In this document: positions 43,989 to 51,615 of the stretch, piece after piece
Position numbering within the stretch: position 1 is the first letter of the stretch
Layout: every line of letters starts with the position of its first letter
The notes under the pieces: generated by a model
Seen by the model: only the letters and a program-made list of their open reading frames with translations
Told to the model about the DNA's origin: nothing
The model's database searches: none
Made by a program: the position numbers and the translations under genes
Assembly: GCA_002371265.1 (NCBI GenBank)
Contig: DFGT01000027.1
Span: forward strand, 65,952-129,951
Direction of reading: 5' to 3'
Length of the DNA stretch: 64,000 nucleotides
Origin: Bacteroidales bacterium UBA3743
Lineage (GTDB): Bacteria > Bacteroidota > Bacteroidia > Bacteroidales > Paludibacteraceae

Positions 43989-44381
43989 ATGATCTCAAGA
44001 ATTCAAAAATTTTATCGGTATTTTGTGTACAGGATATACCATATAAACAACAATGATCCTGAAATGAAAGTGATGATGTTTATATGTATGGTTCATAGTT
44101 CTCTTGTTGTGTCTGGGTTAATTATATTTGATATAATATTTAATATTGGTTATCCTCATGATTTGGACAAATCAGAATGGACACTATTGGTTATCTTATT
44201 TTTTGCCATTCAATTCCTTATTTTTTTCAGACCTAGCAAATGGAAAACATATTTCAAAGAGTTTGAAAATGAGACAAAAGAGGAAAAAAGAAAAGGCACA
44301 ATTCTTGTCTGGAGATATATTATTTTTACTACGTTTTCGCCTATATATATTCCTGTAATATGGGATGCTTTTTTCAGATAG
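43989..44381 (+). CDS. Putative immunity protein, integral membrane
   Basis: 130 residues with three likely membrane helices (VMMFICMVHSSLVVSGLIIF, WTLLVILFFAIQFLIFF and WRYIIFTTFSPIYIPVIW) and a basic N terminus (MISRIQKFYRYFVYRIY). A membrane-located immunity protein is what a pore-forming effector would need. Two partial copies of its 5' end follow downstream (44404 and 44620). Immunity is inferred from position, topology and the presence of decayed copies. Confidence 0.6.
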   Translation: MISRIQKFYRYFVYRIYHINNNDPEMKVMMFICMVHSSLVVSGLIIFDIIFNIGYPHDLDKSEWTLLVILFFAIQFLIFFRPSKWKTYFKEFENETKEEKRKGTILVWRYIIFTTFSPIYIPVIWDAFFR

Positions 44382-44403
44382 GAATCATTAGACCCAAGAC
44401 GAT

Positions 44404-44448
44404 ATGATCTCAAGAATTCAAAAATTTTGGCTATTTTCCAATTTGTGA
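44404..44448 (+). pseudogene. Truncated copy 1 of the immunity gene
   Basis: Starts as the intact gene (MISRIQKF, identical at the DNA level for the first 24 bases) and then runs into WLFSNL and a stop. At that point a member of the 180-bp repeat family begins. Confidence 0.85.
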
Positions 44449-44590
44449 GGATTGTTAAGGGCGGAACGACCTAACCTCTCCCTCACAAGTGTGAGCCGAA
44501 GGCGAGCACATAGAAAAAAATATAAAGGACAGAGCTTTCCCAAGAAAGTTTTCGACCTTTATGAGGGAAAGAGATGGAAAAACAGCCAAA
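44449..44590 (+). repeat. Single dispersed copy of the repeat family
   Basis: Contains GTGTGAGCCGAAGGCGAGCAC, a near-palindrome, then AAGAAAGTTTTCGACCTTTA and TGAGGGAAAGAGATGG, in the same order as in the tandem array at 40880-41905. Preceded by GAGGATTGTTAAGGGCGGAA, which the array lacks but other dispersed copies have. Confidence 0.8.
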
Positions 44591-44619
44591 TAGAATAGAG
44601 CCAAAAATATCATGACAAT

Positions 44620-44781
44620 ATGATCTCAAGAATTCAAAAATTTTACCGGTATTTTGTGTACAGGATTTATCATGTTAATAATCATGAACCAGAAATTAAT
44701 GTGATTTCAATTCTGTGTGCTCGCCTACGGCTCGCACTAAGGAAAGGGTTATGGCGTTTCGCCCTTAACAATCCTCTTTGA
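44620..44781 (+). pseudogene. Truncated copy 2 of the immunity gene
   Basis: Codes MISRIQKFYRYFVYRIYHVN, closely matching the first 38 codons of the immunity gene up to about 44717, then continues into an inverted copy of the repeat family and stops at 44779-44781. The join with the repeat marks the break. Confidence 0.85.
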
Positions 44782-44850
44782 TGTTATCTCTCCCACGAGA
44801 CTTCGTTCCAAATCGCTCTCGCTTTGCTCGGTTGCCATCTTTCAGACAAA
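44715..44850 (-). repeat. Inverted dispersed copy of the repeat family
   Basis: Read on the minus strand it has CTGAAAGATGGCAACCGAGC, GCGAGAGCGATTTGG, ACGAAGTCTCGTGGGAG and GTGCGAGCCGTAGGCGAGCAC, all with counterparts in the tandem array. It is opposite in orientation to the copy at 44449. Confidence 0.8.
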
Positions 44851-44925
44851 CGGCTCTGCTATATTATTCGCTAAACTAAAACAGAATTATATTGGATTTT
44901 ATCGACAAGCAATAAGAGAAAGTTG

Positions 44926-44933
44926 TATTTTTG
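44926..44933 (+). promoter_or_regulatory. Promoter -7 box of the chorismate mutase gene
   Basis: TATTTTTG fits TAxxTTTG; transcript start near 44940, 27 bases before the TTG start codon. No good -33 box. Confidence 0.6.
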
Positions 44934-44966
44934 CAGGAAATTTGTCATCTTTATTGATTTACAGCT

Positions 44967-45278
44967 TTGGAAACAACCGTTACAAATAAAAAGCCATCGG
45001 AATGTCAGAATATCACCGATGTACGAAACGAAATCGACAATATTGATAATGCCATCATCTCTTTATTAGGCGAACGTTTCAAATATGTAAAAGAAGTGGT
45101 CAAATACAAAGAAAAGACCGCTGACGGGATTGAAGCTACCGACCGAAAAAAAGCTGTCTTGGAAAGACGTAGAAAAATGGCAGAGGAACGTGGTTTAAAT
45201 CCCGACGTCATCGAAGATATCTACAAAAAACTGATCCAATACTTCATCAGTGAAGAGAAAAAGATCGTAAAAATATAA
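44967..45278 (+). CDS. AroQ-type chorismate mutase
   Basis: 103 residues. The three-helix AroQ fold is clear: ITDVRNEIDNIDNAIISLLGERFKYVKEVVKYK, with Arg of helix 1 and Lys of helix 2 in their catalytic places, and ERRRKMAEERGLNPDVIEDIYKKLIQYFI. The CxxIxDVR start is also seen in PchB isochorismate lyases, so that activity is an alternative. It makes prephenate for Phe/Tyr. The start must be TTG at 44967: an in-frame TGA at 44955 and no in-frame ATG before the conserved region. Confidence 0.85.
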   Translation: METTVTNKKPSECQNITDVRNEIDNIDNAIISLLGERFKYVKEVVKYKEKTADGIEATDRKKAVLERRRKMAEERGLNPDVIEDIYKKLIQYFISEEKKIVKI

Positions 45279-45294
45279 TTTTGAAAACTTACGA

Positions 45295-45319
45295 AAAGAC
45301 GTTGCAACACAGCGTCTTT
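45295..45319 (+). terminator. Terminator after chorismate mutase
   Basis: AAAGACG (45295-45301) pairs with CGTCTTT (45313-45319), an 11-base loop containing TTGCAACA; resembles a decayed REP palindrome. Confidence 0.55.
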
Positions 45320-45359
45320 ATTCTATATTAACTGTGATCTGCGGATCATTTTCCACTTT

Positions 45360-45530
45360 CTGATTGGAACCTCACCTCTTTTTCTCATAAAAAGGCGTAG
45401 CCTTTCTCTGTAAACTTTATTTCTCTGTGGTTTTATTAAATTTATGTGCTCGCCTACGGCTCGCACGTGGGGAGGGGTTAGGGCCAATATCAATCAAACA
45501 TGGGCCCTTAACAATCCTCATTTATGACAC
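45360..45530 (-). repeat. Third dispersed copy of the repeat family
   Basis: On the minus strand: GAGGATTGTTAAGGGCCCAT, CCCTAACCCCTCCCCACGTG, CGAGCCGTAGGCGAGCACAT, then AACCACAGAGAAATAAAGTT and GAGAAAGGCTACGCCTTTTT. It occupies most of the gap 45279-45643. Confidence 0.78.
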
Positions 45531-45607
45531 TCCAACCATCATTTTTCTCCTATTTTTAATTTCGTCTAATTCACGTTATATTATGTGGAACATTACACAT
45601 TAAATAT

Positions 45608-45615
45608 TAATTTTG
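45608..45615 (+). promoter_or_regulatory. Promoter -7 box of the TerB/J-like gene
   Basis: TAATTTTG; transcript start near 45622, supporting ATG 45644 over the TTG at 45629. Confidence 0.6.
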
Positions 45616-45643
45616 CATCTGAATCAAATTGTCCACAAGAATA

Positions 45644-46612
45644 ATGAGAAACAACATATTTGACATAATATCCATAATCGTATTCATTCTTTCTGTGATC
45701 GGCATAATCCTTTCAATGTATGAATACGACCGTTGTCTATTGTTGCTCTCCATAATCGCCTTTGGCATCACTCTGAATGTGACAAACAGAAGAGTATATC
45801 TGCACGCGGCATTCTTTTCCACAATTGCCGGAATAATAATCGGATACAGTCTGTTCTCTCCTATCATAATGTTGCCGGCAGTAGTGTTATGCGGAATCTA
45901 CGGAGGACTCGTCATAAGTCTGCATCTGCAAGACAACAACGAGAAAAAGCATTATTTCGAACATCTCAAATATCTCGACGACTCAGCCAACAACACCAAT
46001 GCCTACAGCATCGGAATACCATTCCTTTTCAGCATGGTCGTAAGAAGCGACGGCAATATCACAGACAGTGAAAGAGAAAAAGTGTTCGACTTCTTCAAAC
46101 GAAAATTTCCCAAAGAATGCTTCGAGATGAACAACACGTTCAAACTCACTCTCGGATATCATGCGACGGATTATAAAAAATATTGTGCGACGGTGCTGGC
46201 ATACGCAGATAAAGTAGACGAGACATTCCCTCTTGATCTGTTTTACGCATTGTACGACATAGCTTCTGATGATGGGTGTATGGTGCAGGAAGAGGCAGAC
46301 AAAATGCGTCAGATAGGAAAAACATTGAGGATAGACAACGAGATTATCCGTCAGATGGAACATGCCCACGGAATAATAATCACAACTACAGACAAAGAGG
46401 AGTCGAAAGCTGAGTTGCGCAAAAAAGCCCTACAAACATTGGGTCTCAACGATGATGCCGACGACTACACCATAAAACTGGCATACAACACATTAGTGCA
46501 GAAATGTCACCCTCATAAAATGAAAGGAAAATCCACAGCTGAGACAAACGAGCTGCTGAAACGTTTCGAGCAGATCCAAACCAGCTACGATATACTGTTT
46601 ATGCAAAAATAA
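45644..46612 (+). CDS. Membrane-anchored TerB-like protein with degenerate J domain
   Basis: 322 residues. The first 100 residues hold four hydrophobic helices (IISIIVFILSVIGIILSMY and others). The middle (SMVVRSDGNITDSEREKVFDFF, then LYDIASDDGCMVQEEADKMRQIG) is a TerB-like helical domain with its paired acidic loops. The C terminus (ALQTLGLNDDADDYTIKLAYNTLVQKCHPHKMKG) is a J domain, but the essential HPD motif is HPH (residues 289-291), so stimulation of DnaK is doubtful. The plan recalls DjlA. Role unknown. Confidence 0.75.
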   Translation: MRNNIFDIISIIVFILSVIGIILSMYEYDRCLLLLSIIAFGITLNVTNRRVYLHAAFFSTIAGIIIGYSLFSPIIMLPAVVLCGIYGGLVISLHLQDNNEKKHYFEHLKYLDDSANNTNAYSIGIPFLFSMVVRSDGNITDSEREKVFDFFKRKFPKECFEMNNTFKLTLGYHATDYKKYCATVLAYADKVDETFPLDLFYALYDIASDDGCMVQEEADKMRQIGKTLRIDNEIIRQMEHAHGIIITTTDKEESKAELRKKALQTLGLNDDADDYTIKLAYNTLVQKCHPHKMKGKSTAETNELLKRFEQIQTSYDILFMQK

Positions 46613-46767
46613 AAACGCTCTATTTTTTGATGTCTGTAAAATGGGCATAAAAAAGAGAAAATACAGTGCAAAACTTTGATAATTTGTCTTTCCCAAAATC
46701 CAAAAAAATTGCGTTTTTGCGAATAATGCATTAAATTTGCATGATTTTATTGGAAAAATCAAAAAAG

Positions 46768-47310
46768 ATGAGTAAAGACACAATAAAAATAGCTGGTAAA
46801 ACGTTCATACCAATGATAAGCTCAGCAGAACTGCACGCGCGCGTTTGCGAGCTTGGTAAGACGATATGGCAGGAGAATGCGTCGGAAAATCCACTGTTTA
46901 TAGTGATGCTTTCAGGAGCTTACGTATTTGCCGCAGATCTGTTGCGTACCATTCCAGCAGCGGTCGACATGGTATTCGTGAAATACTCGTCATATGAAGG
47001 CACACAAAGCAGCGGATCACTAAAACGTGAGATTGCCCTACCCGCCAGCGTCAAAGGCAGGACTTGCATCGTAGTGGAGGACATCATCGACTCAGGAGTC
47101 ACAATGAAACAGTTTGTAGCGGATCTCAAGGAGGTGGGCGCAGCAAAAGTCAAGATTGCAAGCCTTCTCGTCAAACCAGAAAACAACAAGACCGACATAA
47201 AAGCCGACTATTACGGATTCTCTATTTCAAAAGAGTTTGTTGTCGGCTACGGATTAGATTTCGACGGAAACGCAAGAAATCTTGATTCGATATACAAATG
47301 CATTGATTAA
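46768..47310 (+). CDS. hpt: Hypoxanthine phosphoribosyltransferase
   Basis: 180 residues from MSKDTIKIAGKTFIP. The PRPP-binding motif is CIVVEDIIDSGVTMKQF (V-V-E-D-I-I-D-S-G, about residues 97-113). Other family blocks are VMLSGAYVFAADLLR and VKYSSYEGTQSSG. It salvages hypoxanthine (and guanine) to nucleotides. A -7 box TAAATTTG at 46732-46739 puts the transcript start near 46746, which rules out the earlier ATG at 46741. Followed 38 bases later by adk. Confidence 0.92.
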   Translation: MSKDTIKIAGKTFIPMISSAELHARVCELGKTIWQENASENPLFIVMLSGAYVFAADLLRTIPAAVDMVFVKYSSYEGTQSSGSLKREIALPASVKGRTCIVVEDIIDSGVTMKQFVADLKEVGAAKVKIASLLVKPENNKTDIKADYYGFSISKEFVVGYGLDFDGNARNLDSIYKCID

Positions 47311-47348
47311 AAACAGATTAAACGAATCTAAAAATAAAAAAAATAAAG

Positions 47349-47921
47349 ATGAAAAACGTAGTGATTTTCGGAGCTCCAGGTTCAGGAAAGGGAACACAGA
47401 GCGAACTTATCATCAAGGAGTTTGGTTTGGCTCACATCTCAACAGGTGATGTGCTAAGAGCTGAGATTGCAAACGGCACAGAGCTTGGCAAGACAGCTAA
47501 AGGTTACATGGACAACGGACAGTTGGTGCCAGACAGCCTAATCATCGACATCCTTGCTTCAGTGCTAGACAGCAAAGGCAAGAACATCCCAGGTGTTATC
47601 TTCGACGGTTTCCCACGTACTATCGCTCAGGCAGAGGCTCTTAACGCAATGTTGAAGGAGCGCGGCACTCAGATCAATGTAGTGGTTGGTCTTGAGGTTG
47701 AGGAAGACGAGCTTATCAAGAGAATCGTAGAGAGAGGTAAGACTTCAGGACGTTCTGACGATAACGCAGAGACAGCTAAGAAGCGTTTGTCTACATATTT
47801 CAACCAGACTCTTCCATTGAAGGATTTCTATGTGAAGGAAGGCAAGTATGCTTCTATCAAGGGTATGGGCTCAATCGAGTCTATCTTCGCTGATATCAAG
47901 AAAGCTATCGAGAACGCTTAA
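47349..47921 (+). CDS. adk: Adenylate kinase
   Basis: 190 residues, the short (no zinc LID) form. P-loop GAPGSGKGTQS (8-18), AMP-binding ISTGDVLRAEI, FDGFPRTIAQAEAL, and the LID RIVERGKTSGRSDDNAETAKKRL. It balances ATP, ADP and AMP. It follows hpt closely and ends at a terminator. Codon use is that of a well-expressed gene. Confidence 0.95.
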   Translation: MKNVVIFGAPGSGKGTQSELIIKEFGLAHISTGDVLRAEIANGTELGKTAKGYMDNGQLVPDSLIIDILASVLDSKGKNIPGVIFDGFPRTIAQAEALNAMLKERGTQINVVVGLEVEEDELIKRIVERGKTSGRSDDNAETAKKRLSTYFNQTLPLKDFYVKEGKYASIKGMGSIESIFADIKKAIENA

Positions 47922-47937
47922 TAGATTCCGGCTAAAC

Positions 47938-47968
47938 AACAGGTGCTGTGAGCAACAGCATCTGTTTT
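47938..47968 (+). terminator. Terminator after adk
   Basis: AACAGGTGCTGT (47938-47949) pairs with ACAGCATCTGTT (47955-47966, one G-U pair), four-base loop, then TT. Confidence 0.8.
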
Positions 47969-48043
47969 ATTTTGATTAATAACTATCCAATTCCATCCAA
48001 TAAGGAAGGAACGGGAATAAAAACGTGCGACATTGAATAAGAT

Positions 48044-48562
48044 ATGATGATATTGCCTTATGCTATAGTTGTTTCCATAATCGCTTACTTTCTGAACAAG
48101 AAACTGAACGTCAGCGACAAGAAACAGATCAAAATAAAGAAGATTCTTAGTTTTGCGACATTCTCATTATTGCTGTTTTTTATATGCAACATTTCGGTAT
48201 TGCTTGAATATCAGCTTAATACACGAGCAATCATTCGTTTTGCCACAGAGAATATCGTCACAGTGAAGAATCATTACATACTTGGCAAAGGTTTATTTAT
48301 CACACTCTTCCTTTCAATAGTGACATTTGTATACAACTACTATGAGTCAAAGGTAAGAGCTAAAAGACTTGCCAAAGAAGCTGAAATCGTCAATTACGAA
48401 ATTGATAACGATCCAGAAGAAAAATCATTTTTTGAAAAATATCACGTGCTTGATATTTTATGTTATGTTGTGGTGTCATCAATCACTTATTTCATAACTA
48501 GCACCCTATTCTTAAAATTCATTGCCTTTGTAGTGAAAAACTATATAAGATACAATGTCTAA
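48044..48562 (+). CDS. Hypothetical four-helix membrane protein
   Basis: 172 residues with hydrophobic segments at about 3-17, 33-53, 84-102 and 140-165, and a charged cytoplasmic loop (YESKVRAKRLAKEAEIVNYEIDNDPEEKS). No family recognised. It stands alone, with a bidirectional terminator after it. Confidence 0.6.
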   Translation: MMILPYAIVVSIIAYFLNKKLNVSDKKQIKIKKILSFATFSLLLFFICNISVLLEYQLNTRAIIRFATENIVTVKNHYILGKGLFITLFLSIVTFVYNYYESKVRAKRLAKEAEIVNYEIDNDPEEKSFFEKYHVLDILCYVVVSSITYFITSTLFLKFIAFVVKNYIRYNV

Positions 48563-48643
48563 ATGAAAAACTGCAGTAGGGAATCTCTATGGTTTCAAAA
48601 GGCTATTGCCACCCTCACTACATCCCACAAGATGAAAACAAAA

Positions 48644-48675
48644 AAAATAGACGCTGCCTTCGCAACGTCTATTTT
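48644..48675. terminator. Bidirectional terminator between the membrane gene and serS
   Basis: AAAATAGACG (48644-48653) pairs with CGTCTATTTT (48666-48675), A-run before and T-run after, so it serves both converging genes. Loop CTGCCTTCGCAA. Confidence 0.85.
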
Positions 48676-48696
48676 TATTTTATAACGAATATCAAA

Positions 48697-49968
48697 TTAG
48701 TCGATATACTCACAACCCATATAAGGTACAAGAACTTTTGGTACACGTACACCCTTCTCTGTCTGGTTGTTCTCAAGCAACGCAGCAACGATTCTAGGAA
48801 GTGCCATTGCAGATCCATTCAACGTGTGGCAAAGCTGAGTCTTCTTGTCGGCTCCCTTATAACGGCACTTCAAACGGTTTGCCTGATATGTGTCGAAGTT
48901 GGAAACAGACGAAACCTCCAACCATCTCTTCTGAGCTGCCGAATAAACCTCGAAGTCGTAGCAAGTAGCGGCTGTGAAACTCATATCGCCACCGCATAGG
49001 TGAAGAATACGGTATGGAAGCTCAAGCTTCTTAACCAAGCTCTCTACATGTGCCAACATCTCTTTGTGGCTCTCCTTAGAATGCTCTGGAGTATCAATTC
49101 TTACAATCTCAATCTTAGAGAACTCGTGAAGACGGTTCAAACCACGTACATCCTTACCATATGAACCTGCCTCTCTACGGAAACACTGAGTGTAAGCGCA
49201 ATTCTTAATAGGAAGATCCTTTTCATCAAGGATGACATCACGATAGATGTTAGTGACTGGCACCTCAGCTGTTGGAATCAAATAAAGGTCGTCAACCTCA
49301 CAGTGGTACATCTGACCTTCCTTGTCTGGTAGCTGACCAGTACCGAAACCAGAAGCCTGGTTTACAACTGTAGGTGGCATGATCTCTGTGTAGCCAGCGT
49401 TTCTCGCCTCATCCAAGAAGAAATTGATAAGCGCACGCTGTAGGCGGGCACCCTTACCTATATATACAGGGAATCCTGCACCTGAAATCTTCACACCAAG
49501 CTCGAAGTCGATCAAATTATACTTCTTAGCGATCTCCCAGTGAGGAAGAGCATCCTCACCCAACTGTGGAATTTCATTTCCCATCTTTACAACAACATTG
49601 TCCTCAGCAGTTTTGCCGTCAGGAACGTCGTCGTAAGGCATATTAGGGATAGTATATAAAAGTGAGTTAATCTTCTCGATTGCGTCACTCATCTTAGCAT
49701 CAAGCTCCTTCGACTTCTCCTTGATAGAAGCCACCTTGCTTTTAGCCTCTTCTGCCTCTGCCTTCTTGCCCTCCTTCATAAGAGCTCCAACGCTCTTTGA
49801 GATAGCATTTGTTTCAGCCAAATTAGCGTCAAGCTCAGCCTGAGTCGACTTACGAATCTTATCTAGTTCAATGATTTTACCAATCACCTCTTTGGCGTCA
49901 AAACCTTTTCTCGCCAACTTGCGGACAACTTCATCCGTGTTCTCTGTAATAACTTTTAGTGTTAGCAT
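48697..49968 (-). CDS. serS: Serine--tRNA ligase
   Basis: 423 residues. The N-terminal coiled coil that holds the tRNA-Ser variable arm spans about 25-105 (ELDKIRKSTQAELDANLAETN, KSKVASIKEKSKELDAKM). Class II motifs follow: GTGQLPDKEGQMYHCE, FRREAGSYGKDVRGLNRLHEF (motif 2) and TLNGSAMALPRIVAALLENNQ (motif 3). It charges tRNA-Ser. Start at 49968 is the only ATG before the conserved LKVITENTDEVVRKLARKG. Confidence 0.95.
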   Translation of the reverse strand: MLTLKVITENTDEVVRKLARKGFDAKEVIGKIIELDKIRKSTQAELDANLAETNAISKSVGALMKEGKKAEAEEAKSKVASIKEKSKELDAKMSDAIEKINSLLYTIPNMPYDDVPDGKTAEDNVVVKMGNEIPQLGEDALPHWEIAKKYNLIDFELGVKISGAGFPVYIGKGARLQRALINFFLDEARNAGYTEIMPPTVVNQASGFGTGQLPDKEGQMYHCEVDDLYLIPTAEVPVTNIYRDVILDEKDLPIKNCAYTQCFRREAGSYGKDVRGLNRLHEFSKIEIVRIDTPEHSKESHKEMLAHVESLVKKLELPYRILHLCGGDMSFTAATCYDFEVYSAAQKRWLEVSSVSNFDTYQANRLKCRYKGADKKTQLCHTLNGSAMALPRIVAALLENNQTEKGVRVPKVLVPYMGCEYID

Positions 49969-50069
49969 AATCTTAATTTTAGCTACTCTTTATTTTGCAA
50001 AGTTATAAAATTTCTAACAAAAGAAACAAAATTAAGTGGCTTTTATATGCAGATTGCCTAAAATTAGAA

Positions 50070-50891
50070 TCAGTCCAACTTTACATCTCTCACATACCTA
50101 GCCGGCACACCAGCGACCACGGTCTCAGAAGCGACATCCTTCGTCACCACAGAGCCGGCAGCGATAATTGCACCGTCGCCAATGACAACACCTGGACAGA
50201 TAGTCACATTTGAGCCAATCCAGACATTGTTCCCTATGGTGATAGAGCGGAAATACATAGACGCACGTCGTTCCGGTATCTCATCGTGGTTGATCGTTGC
50301 CATCATACAGTTGTGACCGATCAGACAGCCATCACCGATATAGATTCCTCCCTGGTCCTGAAAATGGCATGACGAATTGATAAACACATTCTTGCCAACA
50401 TGTATATTGCGGCCACAATCAGTGTAGAAAGGAGGGAAAATACCAAATGAAGGATCAACTTTTTCTCCCGTCAACTCAGAAAAAAGAGCATTCAACTCAT
50501 CATTTGTATGAAACTTGGTATTCATTTCCATCGTTATGCGACGAGCGTTCATTGCCATCTCATGCATCAGTTTATGAGCGTCGCTACCCGCCTCCACATA
50601 TCCTTTTTCCTTGACAAGCGCAAAAAAATCATTCTCAGTCATTGGAGAAGACGTTGCTGCGTTTTGCGATGTCGCGTTTTCAAGCTCATTCTGCATACCC
50701 TTGGTGATAGTCTCTACCATCTGTTTGGCAAGCAGATGACCGGCGTCGGCTGCCGCCCTAAACAATTCAAGGGCTCTCTTGACATCCTTCTCCACTCCAT
50801 TTCCAGTAAGGAATCTGCGACCTACAGAAAAATTGATTTCCGCATCGTCGTCTTCATATCCATTATTAGAATCGTAATTATTGCAACTCAT
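50070..50891 (-). CDS. Sel1-repeat/left-handed beta-helix acetyltransferase fusion
   Basis: 273 residues. Residues 18-55 form one Sel1-like repeat (VGRRFLTGNGVEKDVKRALELFRAAADAGHLLAKQ). From about residue 85 the protein is a maltose/galactoside O-acetyltransferase: NARRITMEMNTKFHTNDELNALFSELTG, then hexapeptide repeats (NVFINSSCHFQDQGGIYIGDGCLIGHNCMM, VWIGSNVTICPGVVIGDGAIIAAGSVV) with the catalytic His in TINHDEIPE. It acetylates a sugar hydroxyl from acetyl-CoA. The added Sel1 unit is unusual and suggests a protein partner. Confidence 0.82.
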   Translation of the reverse strand: MSCNNYDSNNGYEDDDAEINFSVGRRFLTGNGVEKDVKRALELFRAAADAGHLLAKQMVETITKGMQNELENATSQNAATSSPMTENDFFALVKEKGYVEAGSDAHKLMHEMAMNARRITMEMNTKFHTNDELNALFSELTGEKVDPSFGIFPPFYTDCGRNIHVGKNVFINSSCHFQDQGGIYIGDGCLIGHNCMMATINHDEIPERRASMYFRSITIGNNVWIGSNVTICPGVVIGDGAIIAAGSVVTKDVASETVVAGVPARYVRDVKLD

Positions 50892-50990
50892 TATAAACCA
50901 TTAAATTAATGTGAATAATACAGACGTTACCGCCATAAATAAAAAAGGGAGGCAGAAAACACCACCTCCCACAAAATCTCTGAATAAGAA

Positions 50991-51455
50991 TTAGTTCTTC
51001 TTAGAGAACAAATCCATAATTTTAACAATAGCGTTAGCTTTTTCCTCTGTAGAACCAGTAGTAAGTGTACCCTTAAGAGCCTCTACATCAGAAAGGCCTT
51101 CTAGCAAACCGTTAAGTTTTTCAACTGCAGCATCACCTGTAGCTTCAGTACCAGTAACAACCTCTACAGCAGCTTCTGCAAACGCAGTCTTATAAGTGTT
51201 GTCTGTTGATTTCTTGTACTTGTCTGCAGCAGAAATCAAACTGATAGCAGAGGCTGTCTTGTCCAATGTCTCTCCTGGACCAGTCACAACTTTATAATCT
51301 TCGCCGAACTTCTTTCCATCAGCTCTAGCTTGATCAACTGTAGTTTTTCCATTCTCAATACCATTCTCATCGTCATCATCACCACAAGATGTGAACGAGC
51401 CACACATCAAAGTTGAGGCCAAAAAGCACATTGCTAAATACTTATTGAATTTCAT
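50991..51455 (-). CDS. Lipoprotein of unknown function
   Basis: 154 residues from MKFNKYLAMCFLASTLMCGSF. The lipobox FTSC is followed by GDDDDENG; acidic residues right after the Cys are the Bacteroidetes signal for export to the outer face of the outer membrane. The rest is helical and Ala/Lys/Thr-rich, without a recognised domain. A start two codons earlier (51461) is possible. Confidence 0.7.
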   Translation of the reverse strand: MKFNKYLAMCFLASTLMCGSFTSCGDDDDENGIENGKTTVDQARADGKKFGEDYKVVTGPGETLDKTASAISLISAADKYKKSTDNTYKTAFAEAAVEVVTGTEATGDAAVEKLNGLLEGLSDVEALKGTLTTGSTEEKANAIVKIMDLFSKKN

Positions 51456-51578
51456 ATTCATCAGTTTTAAATTAAATTTTTCAGCAATATTACTTCATTT
51501 ATCTCACAATTCCACAAAATCTCAATAATTTTTAATAAAAAAACAGTTAAAAAGTTTTAATTATCGTATTATTATGTC

Positions 51579-51586
51579 TATTTTTG
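51579..51586 (+). promoter_or_regulatory. Promoter -7 box of the glycan-binding lipoprotein gene
   Basis: TATTTTTG; transcript start near 51593, so translation starts at ATG 51616, not at the upstream ATG 51574. Confidence 0.6.
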
Positions 51587-51615
51587 CAAGAAACGGATTA
51601 AAACAATTAGACAAA

